Shown piece by piece: positions 25,320-34,580 of a stretch of DNA of 64,000 nucleotides (its first letter is position 1; every line of letters begins with the position of its first letter). Source of the stretch: an uncultured Bacilli bacterium (GTDB lineage Bacteria; Bacillota_I; Bacilli_A; RF39; UBA660); contig CAJUCD010000005.1 in assembly GCA_910585045.1 (NCBI GenBank), positions 34,616 through 98,615 of the forward strand. Direction: 5' to 3'. The notes beneath the pieces are model-generated. The model was not told the DNA's origin, did no database searches, and saw only the letters and a program-made list of their open reading frames with translations. A program made the position numbers and the translations under genes.

Positions 25320-26192
25320 TTATTTTTCAGTTATAACTTTTATATTTTTGCCATCACTAGTAATTGTTATATTACCATGTAAATCTGTACGATAAATATT
25401 ATTCGTATATTTTTGTAATTTAGTTAATGTTTCAGAAGCAGGATGATTATATTTATTGTCAACGCCAACACTTATTACAGCATATTTAGGACTTACCCTT
25501 TTTAAGAAATTAGAACTACTACTAGTTTTAGAACCATGGTGCCCTACTTTTAAAACATCAGATTTAATATCAGCAGTAATACTTTTTTCACTTACTTCTT
25601 CAGCATCTCCTGTAAATAGATAAGTTGTATCTTGGTAGGTTAGTTTTAAAACTAAAGAATAATTATTGTAGCTACTATACTTATCTTCGGTAGGAGCAAC
25701 AATTATGGCTTTTAAATTTTCTTCGTTTAAGACTTCAACGCCAGCTGCTCCCTTTTTTATTTTTAAGCCTTTATTACCAATAGTATTTAAAAGATTTTCA
25801 TATGTTTTACTTGTAGCTACAACTTTTGGCATATATATTGTTCCGATTTCAAAATAATCAATAATTTTATTTAACCCTCCAATATGGTCAGCGTGAGGAT
25901 GAGTTGCTAGTATATAATCTATTTTTTTATAACCTAAACTTTCAATATAAGAAATAATTTTCGAACTCGACCAAGCTTCGCCACCATCTATTAACATAGT
26001 TTTATTATTAGGTAGTTCGATAAAAATGGAATCAGCTTGGGCAACATCTAAAAAGTGAGCTTTTAATACTTCTTGATTAACAATATTAGTTTGTTCTTCT
26101 GAAATAACTTGTCCTTTGCTAGTTGGAACTTCTAATTTAGTACAGCTACATAAAAATAACAGTATAAATAATAATATAAATTTCTTTTTCAT
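25320..26192 (-). CDS. Lipoprotein MBL-fold hydrolase (ComEC C-terminal-like)
   Basis: 290 aa. Signal peptide with lipobox LFLCSC, then a metallo-beta-lactamase fold: HFLDVAQADSIFIELP, ATHPHADHIGGLNK (zinc site HxHxDH), LFTGDAEE and VGHHGSKTSS. These match the ComEC/Rec2 nuclease domain. Free-standing secreted versions are common in Bacillota and may act on extracellular nucleic acid. The ATG at 26190-26192 has AGGAG about ten bases upstream. It is followed by the DUF3006 gene. Confidence 0.88.
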   Translation of the reverse strand: MKKKFILLFILLFLCSCTKLEVPTSKGQVISEEQTNIVNQEVLKAHFLDVAQADSIFIELPNNKTMLIDGGEAWSSSKIISYIESLGYKKIDYILATHPHADHIGGLNKIIDYFEIGTIYMPKVVATSKTYENLLNTIGNKGLKIKKGAAGVEVLNEENLKAIIVAPTEDKYSSYNNYSLVLKLTYQDTTYLFTGDAEEVSEKSITADIKSDVLKVGHHGSKTSSSSNFLKRVSPKYAVISVGVDNKYNHPASETLTKLQKYTNNIYRTDLHGNITITSDGKNIKVITEK

Positions 26193-26301
26193 GCCTAACA
26201 TACTCCTATTTTAATTATAGCTAAACAAAGAAGAAAGGACAATTTCTTTTTGCTATTTTTACTTTTTTTGACAATTAAAAAAATAAATGAAGGTTAATCA
26301 T

Positions 26302-26844
26302 TTATTTTTTCTCATAATTATATATTCCGTGAATTTTTTCTAAAGTTTCTTCATCGGGTTGTTCTACTTGCCATTTTCTGTCTACTTTAATTACTTTAAA
26401 AACTATTGTGTAAGATATTGTATCTTTAATATCACGCATTTTATTTAATTTGTAATCCAAATACTTTGAACCATCATAAACGCCATTAGTTAAAAATTCA
26501 TCTTGGTGTTCATTTAAGTATTTGCTAGCATTAGTTTGGGCTTTATATAAATCATAAACTGTTATTTTAACTGTAACATTAGCATTATCCCCATCATATT
26601 TTTCATTTTCAATGGTATACATTAAATCACGATATTGTCTTTTAATTACTTCTTTGTATGTATCTTTTTGTTTGTCTACTAATTCTTCTTTAGTAACTAA
26701 TTCATCAATATCTCTTAAAACATTATCAGATAGTCCTTTATAATCATTTAAGTACTTTTCAACAGCATCCTTAGCTTTATTATTAGTACATGAACACCCT
26801 ACAGCCATAAATAAACAAGTTAGAAATATAATTATTTTTTTCAT
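26302..26844 (-). CDS. Predicted lipoprotein, 180 aa
   Basis: Signal peptide MKKIIIFLTCLFMAVGCSC with lipobox. The mature region is helical then beta, with VKITVYDLYKAQTN and VFKVIKVDRKWQVEQPDEE, reminiscent of NTF2-like DUF domains found in many Gram-positive lipoproteins. Start chosen at the ATG preceded by AGGAATGGTG. Function unknown. Confidence 0.75.
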   Translation of the reverse strand: MKKIIIFLTCLFMAVGCSCTNNKAKDAVEKYLNDYKGLSDNVLRDIDELVTKEELVDKQKDTYKEVIKRQYRDLMYTIENEKYDGDNANVTVKITVYDLYKAQTNASKYLNEHQDEFLTNGVYDGSKYLDYKLNKMRDIKDTISYTIVFKVIKVDRKWQVEQPDEETLEKIHGIYNYEKK

Positions 26845-26947
26845 TTTCACCATTCCTTTGTTTTTATTATGAGGCATAATTTTTTATTTATACAAAAAAT
26901 GTTTTTTTTGCTACAGATTTGTAGTATAATAAATAATAGGTGATAAA

Positions 26948-27265
26948 ATGGATACATGGTTACAATATTTAATAATTGGGGTGGCATTGGTTCTTATTTG
27001 TCTAATTGTTCTTAAATTGTCTAAAAGAGATTTTAGAATAGAAGCAAATAAACTTATTGGTTATTTGGGTGGCAAAGACAATATAGTTAGTGCGGAATCT
27101 AATATGAGTAGATTTAAAGTTATTTTAAAAGATATTTCTTTAGTTGATAAAGATGCTATAGAAAAATTAGGAGCTAAAGGAATTGTAGAAATAGATAATC
27201 AGTTAAAAATTATTTTTGGAAAAGAAGCTACTCAATTAAAAAGATATATTGATGATATAATTTAA
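26948..27265 (+). CDS. Membrane-anchored EIIB-like protein lacking the active Cys
   Basis: 105 aa. One N-terminal membrane helix (6-24) and a C-terminal PTS EIIB (glucose type) fold: LIGYLGGKDNIVSAESNMSRFKVILKDISLVDKDAIEKLGAKGIV closely follows the EIIB pattern. The phospho-accepting Cys, normally in D-x-C-x-T-R-L, is Asn here (ESNMSRF), so phosphoryl transfer is impossible. No EIIC, EIIA or sugar genes lie nearby. Probably a structural or sensing role. Terminator directly downstream. Confidence 0.82.
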   Translation: MDTWLQYLIIGVALVLICLIVLKLSKRDFRIEANKLIGYLGGKDNIVSAESNMSRFKVILKDISLVDKDAIEKLGAKGIVEIDNQLKIIFGKEATQLKRYIDDII

Positions 27266-27275
27266 AAATTATTTA

Positions 27276-27310
27276 AACTCAGTTAAGTTTTATACTAGAC
27301 TGAGTTTTTA
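27276..27310 (+). terminator. Terminator of the EIIB-like gene
   Basis: AACTCAGT/ACTGAGTT stem with a long loop followed by TTTTATT. Confidence 0.75.
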
Positions 27311-27317
27311 TTATAAA

Positions 27318-27585
27318 TAAAAAGATACTGTATTAGTTTCAAATTCATGACTTAAAACATCAGTATCATTTGTTTAGGTTGCCCTTAGACTAATCTTGTA
27401 GCCTAATTCTACTATACTTTGCCATAGCTTAGTACATGAGTTATAAAAGGATATTGGGCGCACACTAGTCAGAGTGCTGTTCACGTCCCAGCCAGCAAGG
27501 TTGCCATTCCCATTCACAAGAAACACGCCAAAATTTACTTACTTTAATAGATTAGCCTTATATTTTTATAATATATTTAAATATT
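27318..27585 (-). repeat. GVRP cassette, copy 4
   Basis: Fourth member, 12 kb from the others. A promoter-like TTGGAT/TATAAA (16-base spacer) spans the last codons of the GNAT gene. The 5' arm GGCTAATCT (27549-27557) and the 3' arm AGATTAGTC (27388-27396) carry a compensatory C-G pair where copies 2 and 3 have T-A. The core reads FGVFLVNGNGNLAGWDVNST and SVRPISF, lacking the MSP start, and one extra base after SVRPISF shifts the frame relative to copies 2 and 3. The terminator is GATACTG/CAGTATC with TTTTT (about 27322-27367). Confidence 0.78.
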
Positions 27586-28110
27586 AATCCAATATCTTTT
27601 TAAAATATAACCATCTGGTGTAGTTATAGAGTTTTCTAATTTACCTTGGCATTTTTCAATGGTTTTAGCGCTGCCAATATTTTCTGAATCGCATGTTAAT
27701 AGTACTCTTGAAATATTTAGTTCTTTAGCTATCTTTAAAGCTTTTTCTAATTGTAAAGTACCTAGTCCTTTTCTTCTTTCAGAAGGTCTTATTGAGTAGC
27801 CGATATGTCCTCCAAAATTTAAAAGATAATCATTTAATTCATGTCTAATATTTATTATTCCTACTACTTTATTATCGCTATTTCTTAATAAAATAAAAGT
27901 AGATGCTGACACACGATTAGGTGCAAGTTCTTTACCTATGCTTTCTTTAGTTACTTTTTCAAGCCATTCCTCATATTTTAATTTCTCTAAAGAGCTAGTT
28001 CCAGCATATTGCCATCTTTTACCTTCATCCACAATTTTAATTTCTTCAATCATTTTAAGAAGTTCTTCTTTATCTTCTAAACGTGGTGAAATAAGTTCAT
28101 ATTCATTCAT
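27577..28110 (-). CDS. GNAT-family N-acetyltransferase
   Basis: 177 aa. Acetyl-CoA loop GYSIRPSERRKGLGTLQLEKAL is a clear R-x-x-G-x-G motif; later strand LLTCDSENIGSAKTIEKC is the GNAT C-terminal element. The ATG has AAAGGAG upstream. It follows truB closely in the translation operon, so may be transcribed with it. Substrate unknown. Confidence 0.88.
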   Translation of the reverse strand: MNEYELISPRLEDKEELLKMIEEIKIVDEGKRWQYAGTSSLEKLKYEEWLEKVTKESIGKELAPNRVSASTFILLRNSDNKVVGIINIRHELNDYLLNFGGHIGYSIRPSERRKGLGTLQLEKALKIAKELNISRVLLTCDSENIGSAKTIEKCQGKLENSITTPDGYILKRYWINI

Positions 28111-28123
28111 ATTTTTACTCCTT

Positions 28124-28975
28124 TTATATTTTAAGCATAATATAGCATTTATAAGTTGGACCACTATTTTTATAAATAGCTATTTCTTCTAAATTATAAA
28201 GTAATAATATATATTCTTCTTCTAAAGGTAAATATATTTCATTACCATTTTGGACTTTTTGTAATTCAGTATCATTTAGATGGTATTGCTTAAATTTTAA
28301 AATATCTTGAGCTTTTAAAAGTTTAAAATTATTATTTTTAATATCATCTATATTTATAGCATCACTAAGACTAAACTCGCCTTGCTTAGTACGAACTAAA
28401 CTATTCATAGTTCCAACAGTATTTAGCTTTTGGCAAATGTCTCTAATTAAGCTTCTAATGTATGTGCCTTTTTCAACTTTAACTTTAAATTTTATAATGT
28501 CATTATGATAATTTAGAAAATCAATTTCATATATTTTTACTTTTTTTACTGGTAATTCAACTAATTCATTATTACGGGCATATTCATAAAGTTTTTTGCC
28601 CCCTACTTTAATCGCAGAATATATAGGTACTTCCATTTGATATTCTCCTATAAAAGATTCTAATGTTTCTTTTATTTTTTCTGGTGTTATATCAAAAGGT
28701 TTACTATCTAAAATATTACCAGCGATATCCAAAGTATCTGTTGCAATACCAAGTTTGATTTCCGCAATATACTCCTTATTTAAGCAAGTTAATAAATCAA
28801 CTAATTTAGTGTATCTTTCTACACATATAACAAGAACTCCTGATGCTAGAGGATCAAGAGTTCCCGTATGACCAACTTTTTTAGTTTGTAATTTTTTACT
28901 AACTATATTTACAACATCTCTTGAAGTATAATTAGGCTCTTTATTTACAATTAAAATTCCATTAGTCATTTTCAT
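28124..28975 (-). CDS. truB: tRNA pseudouridine-55 synthase
   Basis: 283 aa. The catalytic Asp is in HTGTLDPLASGVL; KVGHTG, YSAIKVGGKKLYEYAR and GTYIRSLIRDI are TruB motifs. Makes the universal pseudouridine of the T-loop. Overlaps rbfA by 14 bases, the usual operon neighbour. Confidence 0.97.
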   Translation of the reverse strand: MKMTNGILIVNKEPNYTSRDVVNIVSKKLQTKKVGHTGTLDPLASGVLVICVERYTKLVDLLTCLNKEYIAEIKLGIATDTLDIAGNILDSKPFDITPEKIKETLESFIGEYQMEVPIYSAIKVGGKKLYEYARNNELVELPVKKVKIYEIDFLNYHNDIIKFKVKVEKGTYIRSLIRDICQKLNTVGTMNSLVRTKQGEFSLSDAINIDDIKNNNFKLLKAQDILKFKQYHLNDTELQKVQNGNEIYLPLEEEYILLLYNLEEIAIYKNSGPTYKCYIMLKI

Positions 28976-29306
28976 GTATACTCGCTATAATTTTTTCAAT
29001 ACGATTAGCATATTCGATAGATTCATCAAAAACAAATTCTAATTCTGGTGTATGACGTAAATCTAATTTTTCGGCAACAAAACCTCTAATAAAAGGTGCT
29101 GCTTCGTTAACTTCTCGCTCTAAAGTTTTTTTATCTAAATCACTTAATGAAGTAAAATATACTTTAGCATAGCTTAAATCTTTAGATACTTTACAACCAG
29201 TAATAGTTATACTTTTTAAAAGCTCATCTCTAGTTTCATTAAAGATTATCTCACTGATAGCTCGAGCCATATCAGAAGAAATTTTGGCTATTTTATGACT
29301 AGGCAT
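28962..29306 (-). CDS. rbfA: Ribosome-binding factor A
   Basis: 114 aa KH-fold protein needed for 30S maturation. Motifs SDMARAISEII, KVSKDLSYAKVYFT and LRHTPELEFVFDESIEYANRIEK are characteristic. Starts on the last base of infB and overlaps truB. Confidence 0.96.
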   Translation of the reverse strand: MPSHKIAKISSDMARAISEIIFNETRDELLKSITITGCKVSKDLSYAKVYFTSLSDLDKKTLEREVNEAAPFIRGFVAEKLDLRHTPELEFVFDESIEYANRIEKIIASIHEND

Positions 29307-31408
29307 TAGCGTTTCACCTCAACCATTTCATAACATTCAATAATATCACCAACTCTAATATCACTATAATTATCTAGAGTTATACCACATTCATAACCTT
29401 TTTTAACTTCTTTTACAGTATCTTTTTCTCTTTGAATAGAAGCTATTTTACCTGTATAAATTATAACACCATCACGAATTAATCTTACTGCTGCATTATT
29501 TTTAACAAGTCCATCTAAAACATAGCTTCCAGCAATATTACCAACTTTAGAAAATTTGAATATTCTTCTTATTTCTGCACTTCCAAGTACTTTTTCCTCA
29601 AATTCAGGGTCAAGCATACCTTTCATAGCTAATTCGATTTCTTCAATACATTTATAAATTATAGTATATAATCTGATATCAACACTGTATTCTTTAGCCA
29701 TTTCTTTAGTAGAATTAGATGGACTTACGTTAAAGCCGATTATAATTGCATTAGAGGCATTGGCTAATACTACATCACTTTCAGTAATAGTTCCAATACC
29801 AGAACGTATAACGCTTACTTTTACGCCTGCAACATTTATTTTTAAAAGACTATTTTTAACTGCTTCCTCAGAACCTCGAACATCTGCTTTTAAAACAACG
29901 TTGATTTCTTTTTGACCTTCATTAATTTTACTAAATAAATCATCTAAAGAAATAATGTCTTTTTTATATTTGTTTTCTTTGGCATTAATGGCTCTTTTTT
30001 CTGCTATTTCTTTGGCTTCTTTTTCAGTTTCAAATGCCATAAATTTATCACCAGCACTAGGATTTTCGTTTAAACCTGTAATCTCAACTGGAGTTCCAGG
30101 ATGAGCCATAGTTATTGATTCTCCTAAGTCGTTTTTCATTGTACGAACTTTACCAAATGTTGTACCTACAACAATTGGATCGCCTAATCTTAAAGTACCA
30201 TTTAAAATTAATAAGCTAGCTACACCACCAACATTTTTATCTTGGCGAGACTCAATTACTGAACCTACTGCATAGCGACTTGGATTGGCTTTTAATTCAG
30301 CCATTTCACTAATAGCTAGGATAGTTTCTAATAATTTATCTATTCCTTCACCAGTATGAGCTGAAATATTAATAAACGGAATAGTTCCGCCCCATGCCTC
30401 AGGCGTAATGTTAAGTTCAGCCATTTCAGTCATGATACGTTCAGGATTAGCAGCTGGTTTATCTATTTTATTAACAGCAACTACAATAGGAACGTTAGCG
30501 CTTAAAGCATGTTCTACTGCTTCTTTTGTTTGAGGCATAACACCATCATCTGAGGCAACAATAATAATAACAATATCTGTTACACTAGCTCCTCTGGCAC
30601 GCATTTCAGTAAATGCAGCATGGCCTGGAGTATCTATAAACGTTATTTTGCTTCCATTGGTTTCAATTTGATAAGCACCTATGTGTTGTGTAATACCGCC
30701 AAATTCGCCTTCTACAACATGAGAATTACGAATGTAATCTAAAAGAGTAGTTTTACCATGATCAACATGGCCCATAATTGTAACAATAGGTGGTCTAACA
30801 CTCAAGTCTTCAGCATTATCAACAATTTCATATTCTTCAAAATTGGACACATCTTGAGTTTCTTCTCTTTTTAGAGTTTTGCTATATTCTAACGCTATAA
30901 TTTCTGCATTCTCAAAATCTATAGCTTGATTTACAGAAAGCATCAATCCTAAAGTCATAAGCTTTTTAATTATATCTGTACCACTAATGTTAAGCTCTGC
31001 AGCTAAATCCCCAACAGTCATACCATCTTTAAACAAAATAATATTTTCATCTTTACTATTCTTCATTAACTTGTCTTTATTTTTATACATCTCTTTACGT
31101 AGACGAGAATAGTCTTTAGTTTCAGTTTGATCTTTCTTCTTTTTTAATTTTTGTTTCTTGTCTGTTATGTTTATATTTTTAGTAATATTACTACTTTCAA
31201 CTATAGATTCTACTACTTCATCTATAGTATCCTCACTATCAAAAGTATCATCCTCAGTTATAAGATTAATAGCATTATCTAAAGAGATAATATCATCGTC
31301 AGTTAAAAAATCTTCACCACTTTTAACCTCTATTCCTAAATCATTACACTTTTTTATAACCTCAGCAACACTTAAATTTACGTCACTTGCATATTCTTTT
31401 ATATTCAT
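29306..31408 (-). CDS. infB: Translation initiation factor IF-2
   Basis: 700 aa. N-terminal IF2_N repeats (1-45 and about 125-175), GTPase domain with [12 protein letters not shown] (G1), GGITQHIG (G2), FIDTPGH (G3) and VNKIDKP (G4), then domain II and the initiator-tRNA-binding C-terminal domains. Short N-terminal region typical of compact Bacilli genomes. Middle of the rimP-nusA-ylxR-infB-rbfA-truB operon. Confidence 0.98.
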   Translation of the reverse strand: MNIKEYASDVNLSVAEVIKKCNDLGIEVKSGEDFLTDDDIISLDNAINLITEDDTFDSEDTIDEVVESIVESSNITKNINITDKKQKLKKKKDQTETKDYSRLRKEMYKNKDKLMKNSKDENIILFKDGMTVGDLAAELNISGTDIIKKLMTLGLMLSVNQAIDFENAEIIALEYSKTLKREETQDVSNFEEYEIVDNAEDLSVRPPIVTIMGHVDHGKTTLLDYIRNSHVVEGEFGGITQHIGAYQIETNGSKITFIDTPGHAAFTEMRARGASVTDIVIIIVASDDGVMPQTKEAVEHALSANVPIVVAVNKIDKPAANPERIMTEMAELNITPEAWGGTIPFINISAHTGEGIDKLLETILAISEMAELKANPSRYAVGSVIESRQDKNVGGVASLLILNGTLRLGDPIVVGTTFGKVRTMKNDLGESITMAHPGTPVEITGLNENPSAGDKFMAFETEKEAKEIAEKRAINAKENKYKKDIISLDDLFSKINEGQKEINVVLKADVRGSEEAVKNSLLKINVAGVKVSVIRSGIGTITESDVVLANASNAIIIGFNVSPSNSTKEMAKEYSVDIRLYTIIYKCIEEIELAMKGMLDPEFEEKVLGSAEIRRIFKFSKVGNIAGSYVLDGLVKNNAAVRLIRDGVIIYTGKIASIQREKDTVKEVKKGYECGITLDNYSDIRVGDIIECYEMVEVKR

Positions 31409-31427
31409 ATAAACACTCCTTTCTTTT

Positions 31428-31829
31428 TTACCTTTTTATTTCTTCTTCTAAACCTTGTTCAATATAACTAACAATTTCAGATGGTTTTAAACTATCACTT
31501 AAAGTAAGAGCTTCCATAAGTTTAGTATGAGCTATCTCAGATTTTTTAGCATTTTGTATAGGAACAATAATCTTATCTGAATCTTTGCTTAATGCTGCCC
31601 CACAGAAAGGGCAATAATATTCGCCATATTCTGCAAATCCTAATGGATGAGGGCATTCACTTTGATTCATAGCTATTACTTTATTTGCAGCATTTATTCT
31701 CTCATAAGCCATTTTAATAACTTCTTTTTCGCCTTTGCGTTCAAGAATTAAGAGATAGTCTTTGCCAATACTGTCAAATAGAAATTGATTAGTTTTAAAA
31801 TATCCCAATAATTTTTTGTTATTTTCCAT
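31428..31829 (-). CDS. Zinc-ribbon protein in the nusA-infB operon, 133 aa
   Basis: Contains ECPHPLGFAEYGEYYCPFCGAAL, a plausible zinc ribbon with CPxP and CPFC knuckles at about residues 59-78, between helical segments. It occupies the place where many Firmicutes carry the L7Ae-like ylxQ gene, but is not L7Ae-like. It lies two bases after ylxR and 19 bases before infB, so it belongs to the operon. A role in translation or RNA binding is inferred from location only. Confidence 0.7.
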   Translation of the reverse strand: MENNKKLLGYFKTNQFLFDSIGKDYLLILERKGEKEVIKMAYERINAANKVIAMNQSECPHPLGFAEYGEYYCPFCGAALSKDSDKIIVPIQNAKKSEIAHTKLMEALTLSDSLKPSEIVSYIEQGLEEEIKR

Positions 31830-31831
31830 AA

Positions 31832-32098
31832 TTATTCGCTTTCTATAATACCTCTAGCATAGTCATATATTTCTTTTGGAATAGTAACTTCTAATATTCT
31901 CTCTAATATTTTAGTTTTTTCAGCCTTATTTATGACATCAATATCTTTTTTTAAGTATGCCCCTCGCCCATTAGCTTTGCCAGATTGATCAATCAAAACA
32001 TTACCATCAGGAGTTCTAACTACTCTTAGTAAATCTCTTTTTTCACATTTTTCTTTAGTTATAACACAAGAGCGCATAGGTATTTTTTTCATTTTCAT
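31832..32098 (-). CDS. rnpM: YlxR/RnpM family RNA-binding protein
   Basis: 88 aa, includes PMRSCVITKEKCEKRDLLRVVR and GKANGRGAYLKKD, the YlxR hallmark motifs. Recent work on B. subtilis links the family to RNase P modulation. Conserved location between nusA and infB. Confidence 0.93.
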   Translation of the reverse strand: MKMKKIPMRSCVITKEKCEKRDLLRVVRTPDGNVLIDQSGKANGRGAYLKKDIDVINKAEKTKILERILEVTIPKEIYDYARGIIESE

Positions 32099-32124
32099 TT
32101 AGTCACCTTATTTCTAAAGAAATT

Positions 32125-33237
32125 TTAACGATTTCCCTCGGCATTTATTTCTTGCATAGTTTTAATATTAATTTTATATCTAGTAAGACGACTCGCTAAC
32201 TTAATATTATTACCACCTTTACCAATAGCTAATGATAATTGGTCTTCATTTACAACTGCTAAAGCTTCTTTCTTAGTAGCATCTGTAATATTTACAATAG
32301 CATTTTTAGCAGGACTTAAAGCATTTTTAATATATTCTTCTGGCTCTTCACTATATAAAACAACATCTATTTTTTCACCATTTAATTCTTTTAAAATACT
32401 AGCTATACGACATCCACGTTCACCAATACAAGTTCCAAGAGCGTCAATACGTTCATTAGTTGAGGAAACTGCTACTTTACTTCTAATACCTGCTTCACGA
32501 ACGCAAGCATGCATTATTAATGTACCATCACTTAATTCTGGAACTTCAAGTTCAAATAATCTTTTAATAAATCCATAATGTTTGCGAGATAAAAGAATAA
32601 GTGGTCCTTTTGTATTATTTTCTATTTTAGTTACATATACACGAATGTTAGAACCCATTTTAATTGTCTCGCCAGGTATGATTTCACTCTTAGGTAAAAT
32701 ACCTCTTGTACGACCAAAATCAATATAGTAGTTACGAGCATCTTCCATTGCAACTAAACCTAATAACATTTCATCTTGTTTGTCTTGGAATTCTTCTATA
32801 ATACTATTTTTTTCAGCTTCTCTTATTTTTTGAGTTAAGACTTGTTTAGCTGTAGAAGCAGCAACACGACCAAAATCTTTTGGAGTTACTTCATATTCAA
32901 TTGTTTCGCCTACTTTTATGCCTGGAACCATTTCTTCTGCTTGTTCTAAAATTATTTGAGCATCTATATTTATCTCAGGAGCAATTTTAACAATATTTCC
33001 TTCTTCATCTGTTGTTTCACTACCAAAGTCAACATCCTCAACAACAACTAAGTATGAAAATACTTTTATTTCACCAGTAGTACGATTAATATCAACTCTA
33101 ACATTGGTTTTAGAATCAAAATTCTTTTTATAAGCTGTAGTTAAAGCTTGTTCCATACCTTCAAAAACAACTTCTTCGCTAATACCTTTTTCTTTTACTA
33201 TATTTTTTAATGCTTTAATGAATTCTTCACTATTCAT
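32125..33237 (-). CDS. nusA: Transcription termination/antitermination factor NusA
   Basis: 370 aa: N-terminal RNAP-binding domain, S1 domain (about 135-200) and two KH domains ending in LAIGKGGNNIKLASRLTRYKI. No acidic C-terminal repeats, as in other Firmicutes. The ATG at 33235-33237 is preceded by AAGAGGTGAAATTA; the longer frame overlaps rimP without a ribosome site. Confidence 0.97.
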   Translation of the reverse strand: MNSEEFIKALKNIVKEKGISEEVVFEGMEQALTTAYKKNFDSKTNVRVDINRTTGEIKVFSYLVVVEDVDFGSETTDEEGNIVKIAPEINIDAQIILEQAEEMVPGIKVGETIEYEVTPKDFGRVAASTAKQVLTQKIREAEKNSIIEEFQDKQDEMLLGLVAMEDARNYYIDFGRTRGILPKSEIIPGETIKMGSNIRVYVTKIENNTKGPLILLSRKHYGFIKRLFELEVPELSDGTLIMHACVREAGIRSKVAVSSTNERIDALGTCIGERGCRIASILKELNGEKIDVVLYSEEPEEYIKNALSPAKNAIVNITDATKKEALAVVNEDQLSLAIGKGGNNIKLASRLTRYKINIKTMQEINAEGNR

Positions 33238-33496
33238 TAATTTCACCTCTTTCTTTTGATACCACATCTAATATGTATGAATCGTCTGTAAAATCATATT
33301 CGTCAACAATAGGATTAATAATGTTTGTAGCAGATACTATTGTGTCTAAGTCAATACCTCCAACTTTATCAAGTACAATGGATAAAACATTGTAATTGCC
33401 ACTGTTTTTTGTGTAAGTAATACTATCAACTATGATACTATCTTGAGCTAAAACTTCTTTTATTTTACTTTCTAATTCCTCTAATGTACGTTTCAT
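33230..33496 (-). CDS. RimP-like protein lacking the C-terminal domain
   Basis: 88 aa against about 150 for normal RimP. The N-terminal domain is recognisable: VDSITYTKNSGNYNVLSIVLDKVGGIDLDTIVSATNIINPIVDE...YILDVVSKERGE. The reading stops just after the position of the usual LEVSSPG, so the SH3-like C-terminal domain that contacts S12 is gone. It overlaps nusA by eight bases, so truncation is a natural arrangement, not a random nonsense change. Confidence 0.83.
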   Translation of the reverse strand: MKRTLEELESKIKEVLAQDSIIVDSITYTKNSGNYNVLSIVLDKVGGIDLDTIVSATNIINPIVDEYDFTDDSYILDVVSKERGEINE

Positions 33497-33522
33497 AACT
33501 CACCTCTTAAATATAATAATAA

Positions 33523-33546
33523 AAGTGGGAATTATTACGCCCACTT
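33523..33546 (-). terminator. Terminator between the repeat protein and rimP
   Basis: AAGTGGG/CCCACTT stem with a 10-base loop followed on the minus strand by TTATTATTAT; ends the upstream 298-aa gene. The T-tract is weak. Confidence 0.55.
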
Positions 33547-33606
33547 AAATCTGTCAATTTAATTATATCACAAAATTACCTATTGTCAAAATAAAATTTA
33601 GTTATT

Positions 33607-34503
33607 TTATAGTTTTCGCTCTCGTTTTAAACATTCATTTGTAATTGTACTATTGAGATATAATAAATGGAAAAGATAAGCTAATTCATTATTATTAGCT
33701 ATACTATGTATTGCATACCATTTCTCAAACTCATATTGACGGAATCCATGAGGAAGTCTTAACAATTCTAGAATGTTTTCTAAAGTTAAACCAATATTTA
33801 AATCATTTAACATTTGTCTTAGCAAATTATAATAATAATCATATTCTTCAAAACTAGTGGAAATAGATGCATCTAGTTTAACTATGATATTATATAGAGC
33901 TAATATTTTATCAACTTCTATTTCTGCGGCTAATTTTTTATAATAATTAATTCTAGAATTTTTACCGCCATAAGATAAAAAGAAGAAATCAAGGACATCT
34001 TTTACACGTAAGTTGGGAGTAAACAAAATATCTTTATACTTGAATTCTTCATCTTTATAATAATATGAATGCATTAACCAACAAGATAATTTTGTACTTA
34101 ATAAATCTTGTTCTTCGGTACTCTGGCGAGCTTGATAAGGCCAATTATTATATTTTATACAATATTTAATAATTTCACTTACTAAGGCTATAACATGCTC
34201 ATTAGATCTAATATTTTCTTTATAATACTTTTTATATAATTGGTCTAAAAAGTTTTTTACTGAACTACCATCAGGAAATAAAAGATAATTATATTTAAAT
34301 TTATTGTTCTCAGGACTATAATAAGATTTTCTAAGCCATCTATATAAACGTCTAGAAGTAAGCTCTTTCGTAGATTTAGGCTTTGATACTTCTTTAGGCC
34401 AATCATTATTATCAAGGCAATAACTTTGTATTTCTCCTGCTAGCCTAATAATGGTTGTTTCTAGTTTTGTATAATTACATTGGTTGTTCTTTGTGTTTTG
34501 CAT
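33607..34503 (-). CDS. Two-repeat protein of unknown function, 298 aa
   Basis: Two tandem units of about 80 aa: residues 13-95 (YCLDNNDWPKE ... LYRWLRKSYYSPENNKFKYNYLLFPDGSSVKNFLDQLY) and 103-185 (YCIKYNNWPYQ ... LSCWLMHSYYYKDEEFKY...). Each carries NxWP, a W-L-x-x-S/K-Y-Y motif and an aromatic C-terminal end, reminiscent of helicase-associated repeats, but no helicase is present. The last 110 residues are helical. Possible nucleic-acid binder by analogy only. Confidence 0.65.
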   Translation of the reverse strand: MQNTKNNQCNYTKLETTIIRLAGEIQSYCLDNNDWPKEVSKPKSTKELTSRRLYRWLRKSYYSPENNKFKYNYLLFPDGSSVKNFLDQLYKKYYKENIRSNEHVIALVSEIIKYCIKYNNWPYQARQSTEEQDLLSTKLSCWLMHSYYYKDEEFKYKDILFTPNLRVKDVLDFFFLSYGGKNSRINYYKKLAAEIEVDKILALYNIIVKLDASISTSFEEYDYYYNLLRQMLNDLNIGLTLENILELLRLPHGFRQYEFEKWYAIHSIANNNELAYLFHLLYLNSTITNECLKRERKL

Positions 34504-34580
34504 TTTCTATTTTCACCTTATTAATATTAGCATATTAAATTCATTTTGAAAATATCTTTTAATATATTTTTACCATTTAT

